This document shows, piece after piece, positions 39,342 through 49,283 of a stretch of 64,000 nt of DNA. Below the pieces are notes generated by a model. The model worked only from the letters and a program-made list of their open reading frames with translations, was not told the DNA's origin and searched no databases. Origin of the DNA: Triops longicaudatus (lineage: Eukaryota; Arthropoda; Branchiopoda; Notostraca; Triopsidae); NCBI GenBank assembly GCA_022885665.1, contig JAGQDJ010000037.1:558001-622000 (forward strand). The letters are read 5' to 3'. The translations under genes and the position numbers were made by a program. Position 1 is the first letter of the stretch. The number at the start of each line of letters is the position of its first letter.

Positions 39342-39562
39342 CTGTCAAACCTTGTTGTAACGAATGGCCAAGTTTAAGAGAATTTGTTGAAGAAGTAGAA
39401 TTAATTTTAGAAATAGAATAATAGAATTCGCCATTGTCCTTAATTGTCGTAAATGCCTAAATTGGCATATTTGGCATAATATGCCTTGTTTATTTTTCGG
39501 GACATTGAGGCTGTATACATGTTAATTGCTATAGCCGGTATCTGTTATATCGAGTTTTACTG
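39342..39562. mobile_element. Pogo/Tigger-like MITE, 221 bases, with TA target duplication
   Basis: The left end reads TA then CTGTCAAACCTTGTTGTAAC. The right end, read on the minus strand, is TA then CAGTAAAACTCGATATAACA, about 70 percent identical over 20-24 bases. TA dinucleotides at 39340..39341 and 39563..39564 are the expected target duplication of Tc1/mariner-pogo superfamily elements, and the terminal sequence agrees with pogo/Tigger ends (CAGTCAAACCTCGTTATAACG type). The inside has no ORF, so this is a non-autonomous copy that would have been moved by a transposase elsewhere. Confidence 0.7.
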
Positions 39563-39564
39563 TA

Positions 39565-42500
39565 TTTATTTAAAAAAGTTCTGCTTATGAATTCTTATAA
39601 TAAAAATTTTCTTAACTTATTTCAATTTCCGCTTTTGTAATGAAGACTGACAGTTAATATTCTGAAAAATACGATTGACTACCTTTAATTTAATCTTACT
39701 ATTTTTAGTTTCTGCTTTTACATTGTATTGTTCATTACCCAAATAAACTTTATTCTTTCTTACGAAAACATAACATAGATTGTAGTTTTGCAGTGAGGTC
39801 AAGTTGTCACCTAAAGAAGTTCAGTTTGATTTTTCTTGTTCGGGACTCAATTTCAAGTAGATTCTCTTTCACGTAATCTACTTCGTACCAGACAAGTGTA
39901 ATTCGACACGGGTCTTGCACTAAAGTTGGCTAACTTCTGTGTCTTTGCCACAGCAAGTTGCGGAATTGATTATGGCACGATGAAGGGGAATGGAACGAGT
40001 TGTGTGCAATCATAAGAAAAGGGAAAACGCGATGCACAGAGTGAAAGAGAAGGTGAGATTCACTGAATAATGCATTAAAAACACCATACGCTGTCTTCTT
40101 TGAGAACGAAGCAATCTATCTCGCTCTCTCAGGTGAATATTTCTCGACACATCTTTCAACTTTTCCACCTTTCCCCTCCTCGTGCACACTGCGTTCCAGT
40201 AGTGTACCCAGACAATATCAGCTTCGCTATTGCCGACAACCAGCGGCGGTTTTTGGCGGCGGCAATCGGTTACTTGCGAGAACAATACAATAGGGCTACT
40301 GTATCACGTTCCGAATGTGTTACTTTCGAGTTCTCTTTTCCAGCTAATTATTCACGTTGTGGTCGATCATCCAACTTCCGGCCTCATTTTCGTTTCAACA
40401 TTCTCCGAGCAGAAAGCCAGGAAGGACAAGCTTGGCGTGGTTGTGTTGCTAGTACTCGGGTGCACAAATATCAACCCTCGCTCCCCATTGTTGCACCTGA
40501 TACACTGTGCTAGAGCAATGGGAGATTTCATAACATGATACGTGGCCTGCGAGCACCACTTGCTTTCGAAAAAAGGTTCTCAAACTTAAATTTTCTGTAA
40601 AATTTTGGACCCTTGTATTTATTTCGATGCTTAATTATATCCTTTCGCCGAAATGTCTTTTATTACATTGTGGAAAATGTACTCATTTTTGAGTCAAAAG
40701 CTATTAGAGTGAATTCATGAACAATCTCTGGAAAATTAACTCAAGAAGGCAATAAGTTAAGCTTTTCTCATATAATGAAAAAAATGGTATATTTCGATAG
40801 CTCCAACGTTTGAGATTACTTACAATATTATATATAAATATGAAACGTATATTAAAACTATGGTGTAAGTCAGTACTTAATAGTATAATATATACCAATA
40901 GTGGGTAAGTTACCCAAAATCGGATAAAAAATGTTCAAGGTAATAGAGCCATTCGCAAGGAAAATAATTAAAAAACACTATTTAATTCTGTTTTTTTTTT
41001 TTAAAAAAACTTCTTTACAACGTGACTAAATTTTAATTACAGTGGAACTGTCTGATCCACGATTAAAAGTAACTGACGAACACTACTGAGATGCATTAGT
41101 GTCATTAATAGAACACATGGAATCGCAGGCTTTGTTATTTTATTTCTCGCTACTTTTAAAGTTTTGGTTATTTTTTCCTTCTTTTGAGGAAAGTAAGGGC
41201 AATAAAGCTTCTTGGATCAAATGACGTGGAAGGCCATTAAACCTGCTCATTGAGCTTACGATTCCAAGTAGACTACGTTCCAGGAGGGGAAGAGCATAAA
41301 GCATGGGGGTAAAAAAAATGGATACTTAAGGATAATTTTCTATCGTGTTGGTCGGTTTTCTTGACTTGGAGCGTGAAACATTTATTGTAGTATTGACCAG
41401 CAGCAGCGGAGTCGGTTGAAAAATCCCAGGGCGGGAAAAGAGTTTTGTGATGCGTGAAAAACGCTGACTCCCGCATGTGGTTTGGGCCAATCCTTCCCCA
41501 CAGATTTGGTGTAGGGGGACGGGACTTTGAGTCATGCAACCAACCTTTTCTACCTTTTCTCATTAAAACCATTGGTCCAAGCCCTTCATTTGCATGGACA
41601 CTTCATAAACCCGTGACGAAACCCTCATTCTCCAAAAACATTTTTGGCAGACAACAACCTTACCAACTTGGTGCTACACCACCAGCCACCATAGAAGCAA
41701 CAATAGTTTGCTCGTGAGCATGCCAAATCCGGAAAAAAAAACAAGGCAAAAAAATGTGAAAAAAAATTAAAGGAAAGGAGTCAAACAGTACAAAATTATT
41801 CCAAGAGAAAAAAAAAGAGGTCCTCCCTTCAACTGCTGATATATACATACGTGTCTTATACGCGTAAGTTAGAATAGTGGGCTGGTATGTTCTGTGCCTA
41901 AACAGTAAAAGAAATCACAACAGGCAGCAACCCTGTTTTCGAAATGAATAAAAAAAGGAAAAAGAGCGTTTTGTTAACGACTTGGCTACGGAGGAAGACA
42001 ATATTGGCACAGCCTTTTCGTTTACCAGGACATAATTCACCTTTTCCTGAAGAAACAGCACCTCCTCCTTCTCCTGTCTTTCCAAACCCTCCTCCAGCCT
42101 CTTATAAGGTACTACATTCTTTTACCAACCTCGGGAGTGAGCTAGAAAGATGAATGCACCAACCTCAATCTCACAGACACATGCAAGTCGTGATGTAAAA
42201 TGCCAAAACGAGCCTTAAAGAACGCAAAAAATAGATGAGAGAAAAAAAACAATCTAAAAATCATTCGTAAAGTAGTGTACAGTCACTGAACACTGAATTT
42301 ATGTAATGTTTAACGGTTAGCAAAATGAGGCCTTCTCTTAAAAAAACAAGCTAACAAAAAAGGCTCCTGGGCATATATTTTTCCTATTTTTTTCTACACT
42401 CTTTTACACTACGAATTCTTGAAAAAATGGTTCAGATGAAAAATGGACTTCTTCTCCCACTTGGATGTAAATCTTTGGGTGTGAGTAATGTTTTTAGTGA

Positions 42501-45500
42501 GCGGATATCTTGCGAAGGCGTTTTGACAAATTTGTCATTGTGTTTTTTCAGTTTCGTCCCTTTACAAAATAACCCGTTCATATTTTTCTGGGTAATAGGC
42601 TTTCTGTGATAATAGCTCAGTCATTTTTCAACATTTTGAAAGCGTGGGAGAGAAAATTTGGGGGTCGGTTTGAGTCAGTCGCGCCAGATACTATTTCAGG
42701 TGTATGAATTCAGCTTCCGGTCGAGTGCCTAAGCATATCCGATGAGCTCAAATCTACTGCTACTGTTCACGTTAAGAAAATCAGTCTTCAGTTTTTGAAG
42801 GAAACGAGGATTTTTTCGACTTTCTATTTTTTTTTTATTTTTATTTTTTGAGATGCGAACGGATCGGGATTGCATACCGTCGGTGTGTCTTAACAATGGA
42901 TAGTAACATCAAAGTTGACAACCCTTTCTACTCAGATGCCACACACTACCACAAACTACTGGTTGAACCGGTCTCTGATCTAATTTTCCCTTGCTCGAGC
43001 TTTAAGCCGCTTGGTGACATAAAAACTGGTCTCCAGGTAGTCTTTTCCTCATAATTCATAGCAACTCAGAAAAAGGGGGATAACAATAAAACAAAAATAC
43101 GAAAGAGACCGCTTTGTGCACCTGTTTTAAGTATAGTGCTTGCCACTGTTCTTTCAGCTTATGTGACCTGTCGTCGCGCCACACCAATATACGTCATGCC
43201 CATGTTCTATATACCCTGATTTTATAGCGAAACGAGAGTTAACGTTTGACAGGCTTGAGGGATGTTTCGCAGCTTTAGATAAGTTTTCTAGTTATGAAAA
43301 GGCAGGGATTTTTGTGTTAATGAAGAAATAGTCCTTGTATATGACTGAAGGGGGATTTTGTAAGTGTTCGACAGAGCTTTTATGACGTTTGAGATAATTT
43401 GATTGGAATATCAATCCGCCTCCGCTCAGGGAGATGGACTTTAAAGCAAAGAAAACGCCTTTGCCCACAAAGTCTTGATAACGTGTCTCGTGGCGTGTTA
43501 TAAGCCCATCACACACGCCAGAAGATGCATACCAAGCAGTCCAGTTCCATTTTGAACAAATGACAAGCAGGCAGAACGTGGACGTGCACCACTCGTTGGG
43601 GTATTTATTATAAAAACCTTTCCTCGAGCCAAAAGCCAGCGGATCATACCCACGGAATTGCCCACTTCATCAACCGATGCAGAGGAATGCCCAAAAGCGA
43701 GAATTGTTTTATGCCGAACTTTTCCACACACTTTTCTTAATACAATACGTCATACAGTCTATACTTCCAGTTTTTCCGAAATTTTTTTTTTCACGTATCA
43801 AATTTCCCTGTACTTGGAACTATTAGTGTGAAAAATAGTACAACATATTTGTATGCCTAACATGTTTTAATGGATTATGGATTTATATGAGCCTACAACG
43901 CGTTCCATTTAAGTGGTATTTTTGAAATATTTGAAGTGTCAGTAAAAGTAGTCGAAGTAGTCTTAGAAGTTTTCAAAAATTGTAAGTTGTAGCTATGAAA
44001 TATGTTTTAGGGTGACATCTAGATTGCAAAATTTAAGTCTTTTTCTTTTGGGTAAGAATCTCTTTTTTTAGGAAATTTTTTAAGAATCTTTTATAGAAAT
44101 TTTTGAGTCCAGCTCGATAAAATTCTTTTGGTGAAAGAGGGAAAAGTCAGTTTATGAAACATCTTGGCATGTCGCCGACTGGACAGCAACGAAGACAATA
44201 GTACTGGGCACATACCATAATAATATTCCGACCCCAAGCCACGTGGATGGCGACGAACTGCTGTGGTTACTCCCGCGGAGCTCGGCGGGATTTCTCCGCG
44301 ACCCGCAGATCGCCGGGAGAAGATGCCGGAAGAAAATTTTTCCCTTTAACCAGGAATATCCTTTGATGTAAATATTTTTAGATATTTTTCTTTTATTGCA
44401 GGTACACTGTTTGATAAAATTTTCCGGGCTATAGGGTTTCGGATTATATTTTTGCTATAATTCAAAAGATAAAAAGAACTTAAATTTCCGTGTTTTGCAA
44501 TCTTATGGCGTTGGATTTAATTTCTCGATTTCAGTTAACTCGAAATCGGGAATCTACGGAGGGTTAATGAAATGGTTGGAAGAAGTGTTTTCACGAGCTT
44601 AGTTGCACAGAAGTTGTTGCGGGCTTTCGGCCTTTCATATCGATCGGCTTGCTAGTTGGAAGGTTCTCTAAGACGACACTTTGCATTTGCATGTGGAGCT
44701 TGACTATCTGAGTAGGAAGGAAGGCCGGCAGGTCCGTGTTCCCATGTTTTGCATTAGGAGGTTAACAGCGTCGTCGACGTCGACTTTAGCTCTCCCTTGA
44801 CACTTTCTGCCCAAGTCCGAGCGAAATGATACTTAAGCTCATCCTGCTCTTCTTTTACTCCACCAAAAGCAGCCTACAGTGCCTTACAAGTTGATCACTT
44901 TAAAACAAAGGGAATGCATTGTCTTTCTCTGTATAATACAGAACATGTGGTTCCAAAACGAAATTTATTTCTACAAATTCACCTCCATATATTTTATTCA
45001 AAATTATTCAAAATAATCGCTTTTTCAGTTTCTATTGACAATTACTGCTAAATTAACGAAATTAAACATGAAATCCTCTTGGTGTGTAACTTCCATTAAG
45101 TCCATGTGTAATTTTTCTCTGGTAAACGCGATATGTGTAAAGGCCTATATCCAGTTACAACGATTTTTTGTCCTTTTTGCGACTGTACGATTTCACGTTT
45201 CTGTACTGACGGCTCTAATCACGAAATAGTTTACCATTTTTCATTTTCGCAGGATTTCGAAGTGGCTGGTGCAGTTTGGTTTTGCTCCTGACAGAAAAGT
45301 CGCCACGGGGTTTTGTTGGGGTTTAAGGGGTTGGGGATGGATGGATCAAGTCAGAAAAAGATCCCGCGAGGAGACATTAACCTTTTGTGGAAACTCGCCC
45401 CCATGCCAGAAAAATAAGTTTCATTCCTTTTAGTCGACTTTTGGTTCTATAACGAGCACCAACATACCTGGTTGGGGTCATTTCTTAGTGAAAGACCTCA

Positions 45501-46290
45501 TGTCGAGGAACGATGTATACTTGGGCTCCACGTAGGCCTTTGTCCGTCTCTCTCTCTCTAGCTGTATACCTCAATCGTATTTCGGAGGGGTTTCGAACAA
45601 TTGAAAAACGTAGTAGCCTTAAAGCAAACAGTTTCTCATTCTTGGGATGTCAAGCTCAGTAAGCTTAAGCTTTATTGCCTCTAGTTTCTAAACTTGTTAA
45701 TCTTCCCTTGTTTTAAACCATACCACTCCGTACCGCCTTTACGGTACTACACCTCCCACTCACCCCCAAATTCCCCTCCTATTAAGCAAAATGCACTATT
45801 CCTACAATCAGTGACGTATATGTTGAAGTCATTTTGAAGCAAATACACTAGGTTATCGTAGTAAAAAAGGAAGAAAATTAAAACGAAATGTGTGTTATAG
45901 TAGGCGAATTATTAGGTATTGAGTTATGTGTATTGGAAAAGCATTTGATGTTATGTACTTCGCATACTCTGTGAACAGGTTTTCCAGTCCCAGTGGGTTC
46001 GCTATAAACAGATAACTATAAATAAACCGGAAAACAAAAATAATGTAATGCAAGAAATGCACAAAATTGAGAAAATGAAATGTAGATAAAATTAGAGTTA
46101 ATAAGGAATGAAGACAAATTTTGCACAGGGAACTTTAGTTTTGGAAGTAAAATTATTCTGGAAAAGAAAACAATCCAAAGGAAGATAAAAATAAAAAAAA
46201 TGGCACACGATTTTTCCGCAATCATGGACTGTCAAGTGGCCATCAGCCAAGGAAAGGGTTGTTTTGCTCAATTGCGGGGTGTTATGATTG
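39565..46290. other. Gene-poor upstream flank of the POU gene
   Basis: No exon supported. Octamers occur at 41588..41595 and 44685..44692. A short element-like end, CAGTGGAACTGTCTGATCCA, starts near 41040. A compact GC-rich island at about 44225-44335 is open in one plus frame for about 77 codons without an ATG. Candidate distal enhancers of the POU gene are most likely here, but none can be proved from sequence. Confidence 0.5.
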
Positions 46291-46870
46291 TTAAGAATGA
46301 GGCCAGTCAAAGCTGGGCGCGAATGCGAGTCTTACGTAGCCCTTGACGTTGCTCATAACGAAGTGCTCTGCTTGAGAGTTGCCGACGTCGTCCTTTATTC
46401 TTCCCCTCAGCCTCACGACGCTGCTTCTCTGGACTGCACTAGCAGTTTCCCCGGTCTCTGCCGGGGATCGCCATGCCGCTGCACCAAGGCATCCAATCAC
46501 GCTCGAACGCCCGGTGCGTGACGTCATCCGCAGGCCCCAATGAGAGGCGGTGTATGGTGTCGACGGCGTGCGCGTGTAAAGCGGAGAGAAATACGTATTT
46601 TCTCCAAAGGCATGGGAGTCTCACCAAGGACCCGGGCTCCCCCTTTTGAACTGAGTAGCACACTGACAGTGTGTTGTAAAGGGCAGGGCCTTTTTAGGGG
46701 TTGTTTAAGCCCAGCCCGGCACTGTAGTTCTTCTCTGCCCCCATGAGCCGCGAGGAGAAAGACCGTAGCGCTGTGTCCGTCCCTTTTTGGTTTTGCCTGG
46801 CTGCACGGGTCTCGGTGCGGCTAGGAAGTTTCAGCCCCTTGAGCGTCAAGCGTAGGTAGGGACCGGCGTG

Positions 46871-46957
46871 ATGCCTGTCGCGCAGGGCCAGTTCACCGCG
46901 GTCCATGCATAACGCATGAGGCTGCGCGTTAGCAAGTCAGATCAGGTTCGAGTGTAA
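46871..46957 (+). promoter_or_regulatory. Chain of three overlapping upstream ORFs before the POU start codon
   Basis: uORF a is 46871..46912 (14 codons with stop), uORF b 46905..46919 (ATG CAT AAC GCA TGA) and uORF c 46916..46957 (14 codons with stop). The TGA of b overlaps the ATG of c as ATGA. The TAA of c overlaps the main start as TAATG at 46955..46959. Each ORF thus overlaps the next. If the mRNA begins upstream of 46871, ribosomes reaching the main start must reinitiate or leak past these ATGs, which would keep POU protein output low or conditional. Confidence 0.6.
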
Positions 46958-48234
46958 TGGCTTCAGCAACGTACCTCGGTCCCAGTACAGTGTCTTGTGA
47001 GTCGGCAAGTGCATCGGACGCCGGCGGAATGAACTTAGTGAACGCGCAAGGCTACGGATCGCCACGCGACCACGAAATGAAATACATGGCAGCGGCGGCC
47101 GCGGCCCAGCATTCGGTAGCGGCCAACGGTCACCCCTTGTCCATGTCGCACAATCCCTGGGTGGATGCTGGACATTGGGCGACCGCTGCTTCCATGCATC
47201 CACACGCCGGATTGCATGCAGCCACAGCCGGGGCCCAGGATATCAAACCACCGCAAACCAGTGACATGGGAGTGCCGGGACTGCACCACCGAAGCCAGCA
47301 ACACATGCATGCCGGATGGCACACGGCCGTGTCCTCACCTTACATGAACTCGGCGACCGGTGGTGGCGGATCGCCGTTGCACCACCATCCCGCGTATGCC
47401 CAAATGAACGGCATGTTGTCCGGACCTCAGCTCCATCCTCACCACCACCATCTCAGAGACAGCCAAGTCGGGAGTCCACCGGGCCACCACCACGATCCCC
47501 ACGATCACATGGACCATCACGACGTCCACGACAATGAAGAAGAAAATCCCACCTCCGACGACCTGGAAGCCTTTGCCAAACAGTTCAAACAGCGACGGAT
47601 CAAACTGGGCTTTACGCAGGCCGACGTCGGGCTCGCGCTCGGCACCTTGTACGGCAACGTGTTCTCCCAAACGACCATTTGCCGGTTCGAAGCCTTACAA
47701 CTGAGCTTTAAAAACATGTGCAAACTGAAACCTTTACTGCAAAAATGGCTCGAAGAGGCTGACTCGACCACCGGTTCCCCGACGTCCATTGACAAAATCG
47801 CGGCCCAAGGTCGGAAGCGCAAGAAGCGCACCAGCATCGAAGTGTCTGTGAAGGGCGCCTTGGAACAACACTTTCACAAACAACCCAAACCTTCTGCACA
47901 AGAAATTGCCAGTTTGGCGGACAGTTTACAACTTGAAAAAGAAGTGGTGCGAGTTTGGTTTTGTAATCGGCGGCAAAAGGAAAAACGGATGACACCGCCG
48001 ATGCCGTCCGCGCCCAACAGTACGTCACCGATGCGCGGGGTCCCCGATGGTTACCCGTCCCATTTAGATCACTCCGGTTATGGAGGCCACGACGGAGTTT
48101 CGATCCACGGCCATCCGCATCCCCACGGCCCGCATGGATCACCGTCCATGCTGCCCCACGGCCACAGCCACAGTCCACCTATGTTATCACCCCAATCTTT
48201 ACCTCCACATTCCCAATCTCTCACAGCGCACTAA
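46957..48234 (+). CDS. Class III POU-homeodomain transcription factor (vvl/POU3F type), intronless
   Basis: Encodes 425 residues. It binds octamer-like DNA (ATGCAAAT) in the nucleus and controls neural, tracheal and gland development in arthropods; vertebrate relatives are POU3F1-4. The N-terminus is rich in Ala, Gly and His and includes MKYMAAAAAA (41-50) and NPWVD (66-70). His-rich runs fill about 140-195. The POU-specific domain spans about 195-269 (DDLEAFAKQFKQRRIKLGFT to LLQKWLEEAD). A short linker leads to the homeodomain, about 286-345, with RKRKKRTSIE at its start and recognition helix VVRVWFCNRRQKEKR. Cys at homeodomain position 50 and Asn at 51 are the class hallmarks. The tail is His/Pro/Ser-rich. 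The whole gene is one exon, as in fly vvl and most vertebrate POU3 genes. The start has G at -3 and +4. Stop is TAA at 48232..48234. No truncation or missing key residue seen. The class III assignment is firm; the vvl symbol is an inference. Confidence 0.95.
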   Translation: MASATYLGPSTVSCESASASDAGGMNLVNAQGYGSPRDHEMKYMAAAAAAQHSVAANGHPLSMSHNPWVDAGHWATAASMHPHAGLHAATAGAQDIKPPQTSDMGVPGLHHRSQQHMHAGWHTAVSSPYMNSATGGGGSPLHHHPAYAQMNGMLSGPQLHPHHHHLRDSQVGSPPGHHHDPHDHMDHHDVHDNEEENPTSDDLEAFAKQFKQRRIKLGFTQADVGLALGTLYGNVFSQTTICRFEALQLSFKNMCKLKPLLQKWLEEADSTTGSPTSIDKIAAQGRKRKKRTSIEVSVKGALEQHFHKQPKPSAQEIASLADSLQLEKEVVRVWFCNRRQKEKRMTPPMPSAPNSTSPMRGVPDGYPSHLDHSGYGGHDGVSIHGHPHPHGPHGSPSMLPHGHSHSPPMLSPQSLPPHSQSLTAH

Positions 48235-48559
48235 TTAAAATACTTTTCCTTGCCCCTTTTTTCTATCCACCCAACGACTTAAGAACTTGAAGCAAGAGAA
48301 CTAAAAGTGTCCAATCGTTACATTCCGCATAACCATTCCAAAGACTGAATTTCCACACCCTGAGAAGCAGGTTGCAGTGCAACCGTTGAACACAAACGTC
48401 ATGTGCTTGCGTTCATATTTTCGCTGCAAAATGCAAGCATCCAAGGGAAGAGATGTGGAGAGAGCTTTTCGTCCATAAGAAACCGCTGTTACGTTAGTGT
48501 GTGTGCCATCGTAATCTCTTAGTGCTCCTCTCACTTTTTGATTCTTCAACCAACTTTCT

Positions 48560-48571
48560 CCCCCCCCCCCC
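48560..48571. repeat. C12 homopolymer
   Basis: Twelve C in a row in the presumed POU 3' UTR, directly visible. Long C runs are rare in this AT-rich window. Confidence 0.9.
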
Positions 48572-48760
48572 AACAAGTTTCGGAATCCACGGAAAGTGAC
48601 GGTTACATGAGACATAGTTGAATTTTGTACAGTACTGTACGTTGTAGTACCAAAAAACGTGGGTGTGAGTCTGTGTACATATTATATGGATACCCAAAGA
48701 AAGTTTCTTTCTGCACATTTTCGGTTTTTCTTGTTTCGGCTGCTGAAGGATGCGCATCAG

Positions 48761-48776
48761 CCCCCCCCCCCCCCCC
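48761..48776. repeat. C16 homopolymer
   Basis: Sixteen C in a row, 200 bases after another C tract, directly visible. The length may be affected by sequencing error. Confidence 0.9.
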
Positions 48777-48830
48777 TTTAAAGTGATATACATACAAAGG
48801 TGTGAAAAAGGGACCCATGCCGAGAACGTT

Positions 48831-49283
48831 TCATTTTCTTAAACTTCTTTCTCCCAACCAAACCCGGAAAAGACACGTTACACAAGAGATACGAAGTTTC
48901 CGTCGAAAGACAACAACACCCCAGTTAAAACCGAAGGACAAACCTTCTTGTTTGTAGTACCCTAAGCAAGGAGGGGAAAAAAAAAACAGGAAAGAAACCA
49001 CCTTTTGTCTCATGATGGGTAACGCAAACCTTAACAACTCCGGTTCAACGCCAAGATGTGTCCGTGTTGTGTGCCTAGGCGTTTCATAACTTGACGTTTC
49101 ATGCATGTGCTGCACGTTGTCCATCAAACCTGACCATTCAGGATCGAAGAAAACGCCAGTTTTATCGAAAATTCGGCAAAGGTTAACGCCGATTTTACCC
49201 CGTTTCAATTGTTTCAATCGGGCCGTCTGTCGCTGCAATTCCTCCAACACACACACCTTCGTGCTCAATTGACGTTTTTTCAC
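48831..49283 (-). CDS. Unrecognised ORF, 150 codons, antisense to the POU 3' flank
   Basis: Starts MKKRQLSTKVCVLEELQRQT, followed by a basic, Leu/Gln/Lys-rich helix-like segment, then KTGVFFDPEWSGLMDNVQHM. The second half is hydrophobic and aromatic-rich, and looks less like coding sequence. No domain recognised, no TATA box or splice partner. It is one of the longest open frames in the window after the POU gene and the RSPH3-like exon. It may be chance, or the first exon of a convergent gene. Confidence 0.15.
   Translation of the reverse strand: MKKRQLSTKVCVLEELQRQTARLKQLKRGKIGVNLCRIFDKTGVFFDPEWSGLMDNVQHMHETSSYETPRHTTRTHLGVEPELLRFALPIMRQKVVSFLFFFSPPCLGYYKQEGLSFGFNWGVVVFRRKLRISCVTCLFRVWLGERSLRK

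Larger units (their letters stand above)
46300..48240. other. GC-rich, CpG-rich island around the POU gene
   Basis: Base composition changes sharply from AT-rich flanks to a stretch rich in CCG, CGG and CG dinucleotides, starting near 46.3 kb and ending just after the stop codon at 48.23 kb. It covers the presumed promoter, the 5' UTR and the whole coding region. I see no TATA box within 700 bases of the start, so a TATA-less promoter is likely. The transcription start cannot be fixed from sequence. Confidence 0.6.

Noticed and set aside
40100..40538. Two overlapping plus ORFs of 137 and 102 codons
   Set aside because: Compositions are unremarkable, there is no domain, and the two frames overlap; not separable from chance.
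46937..48178. Many long ORFs on the minus strand and in other frames across the POU coding region
   Set aside because: They are shadows of a GC-rich, His-rich gene whose plus frame carries both complete POU domains.
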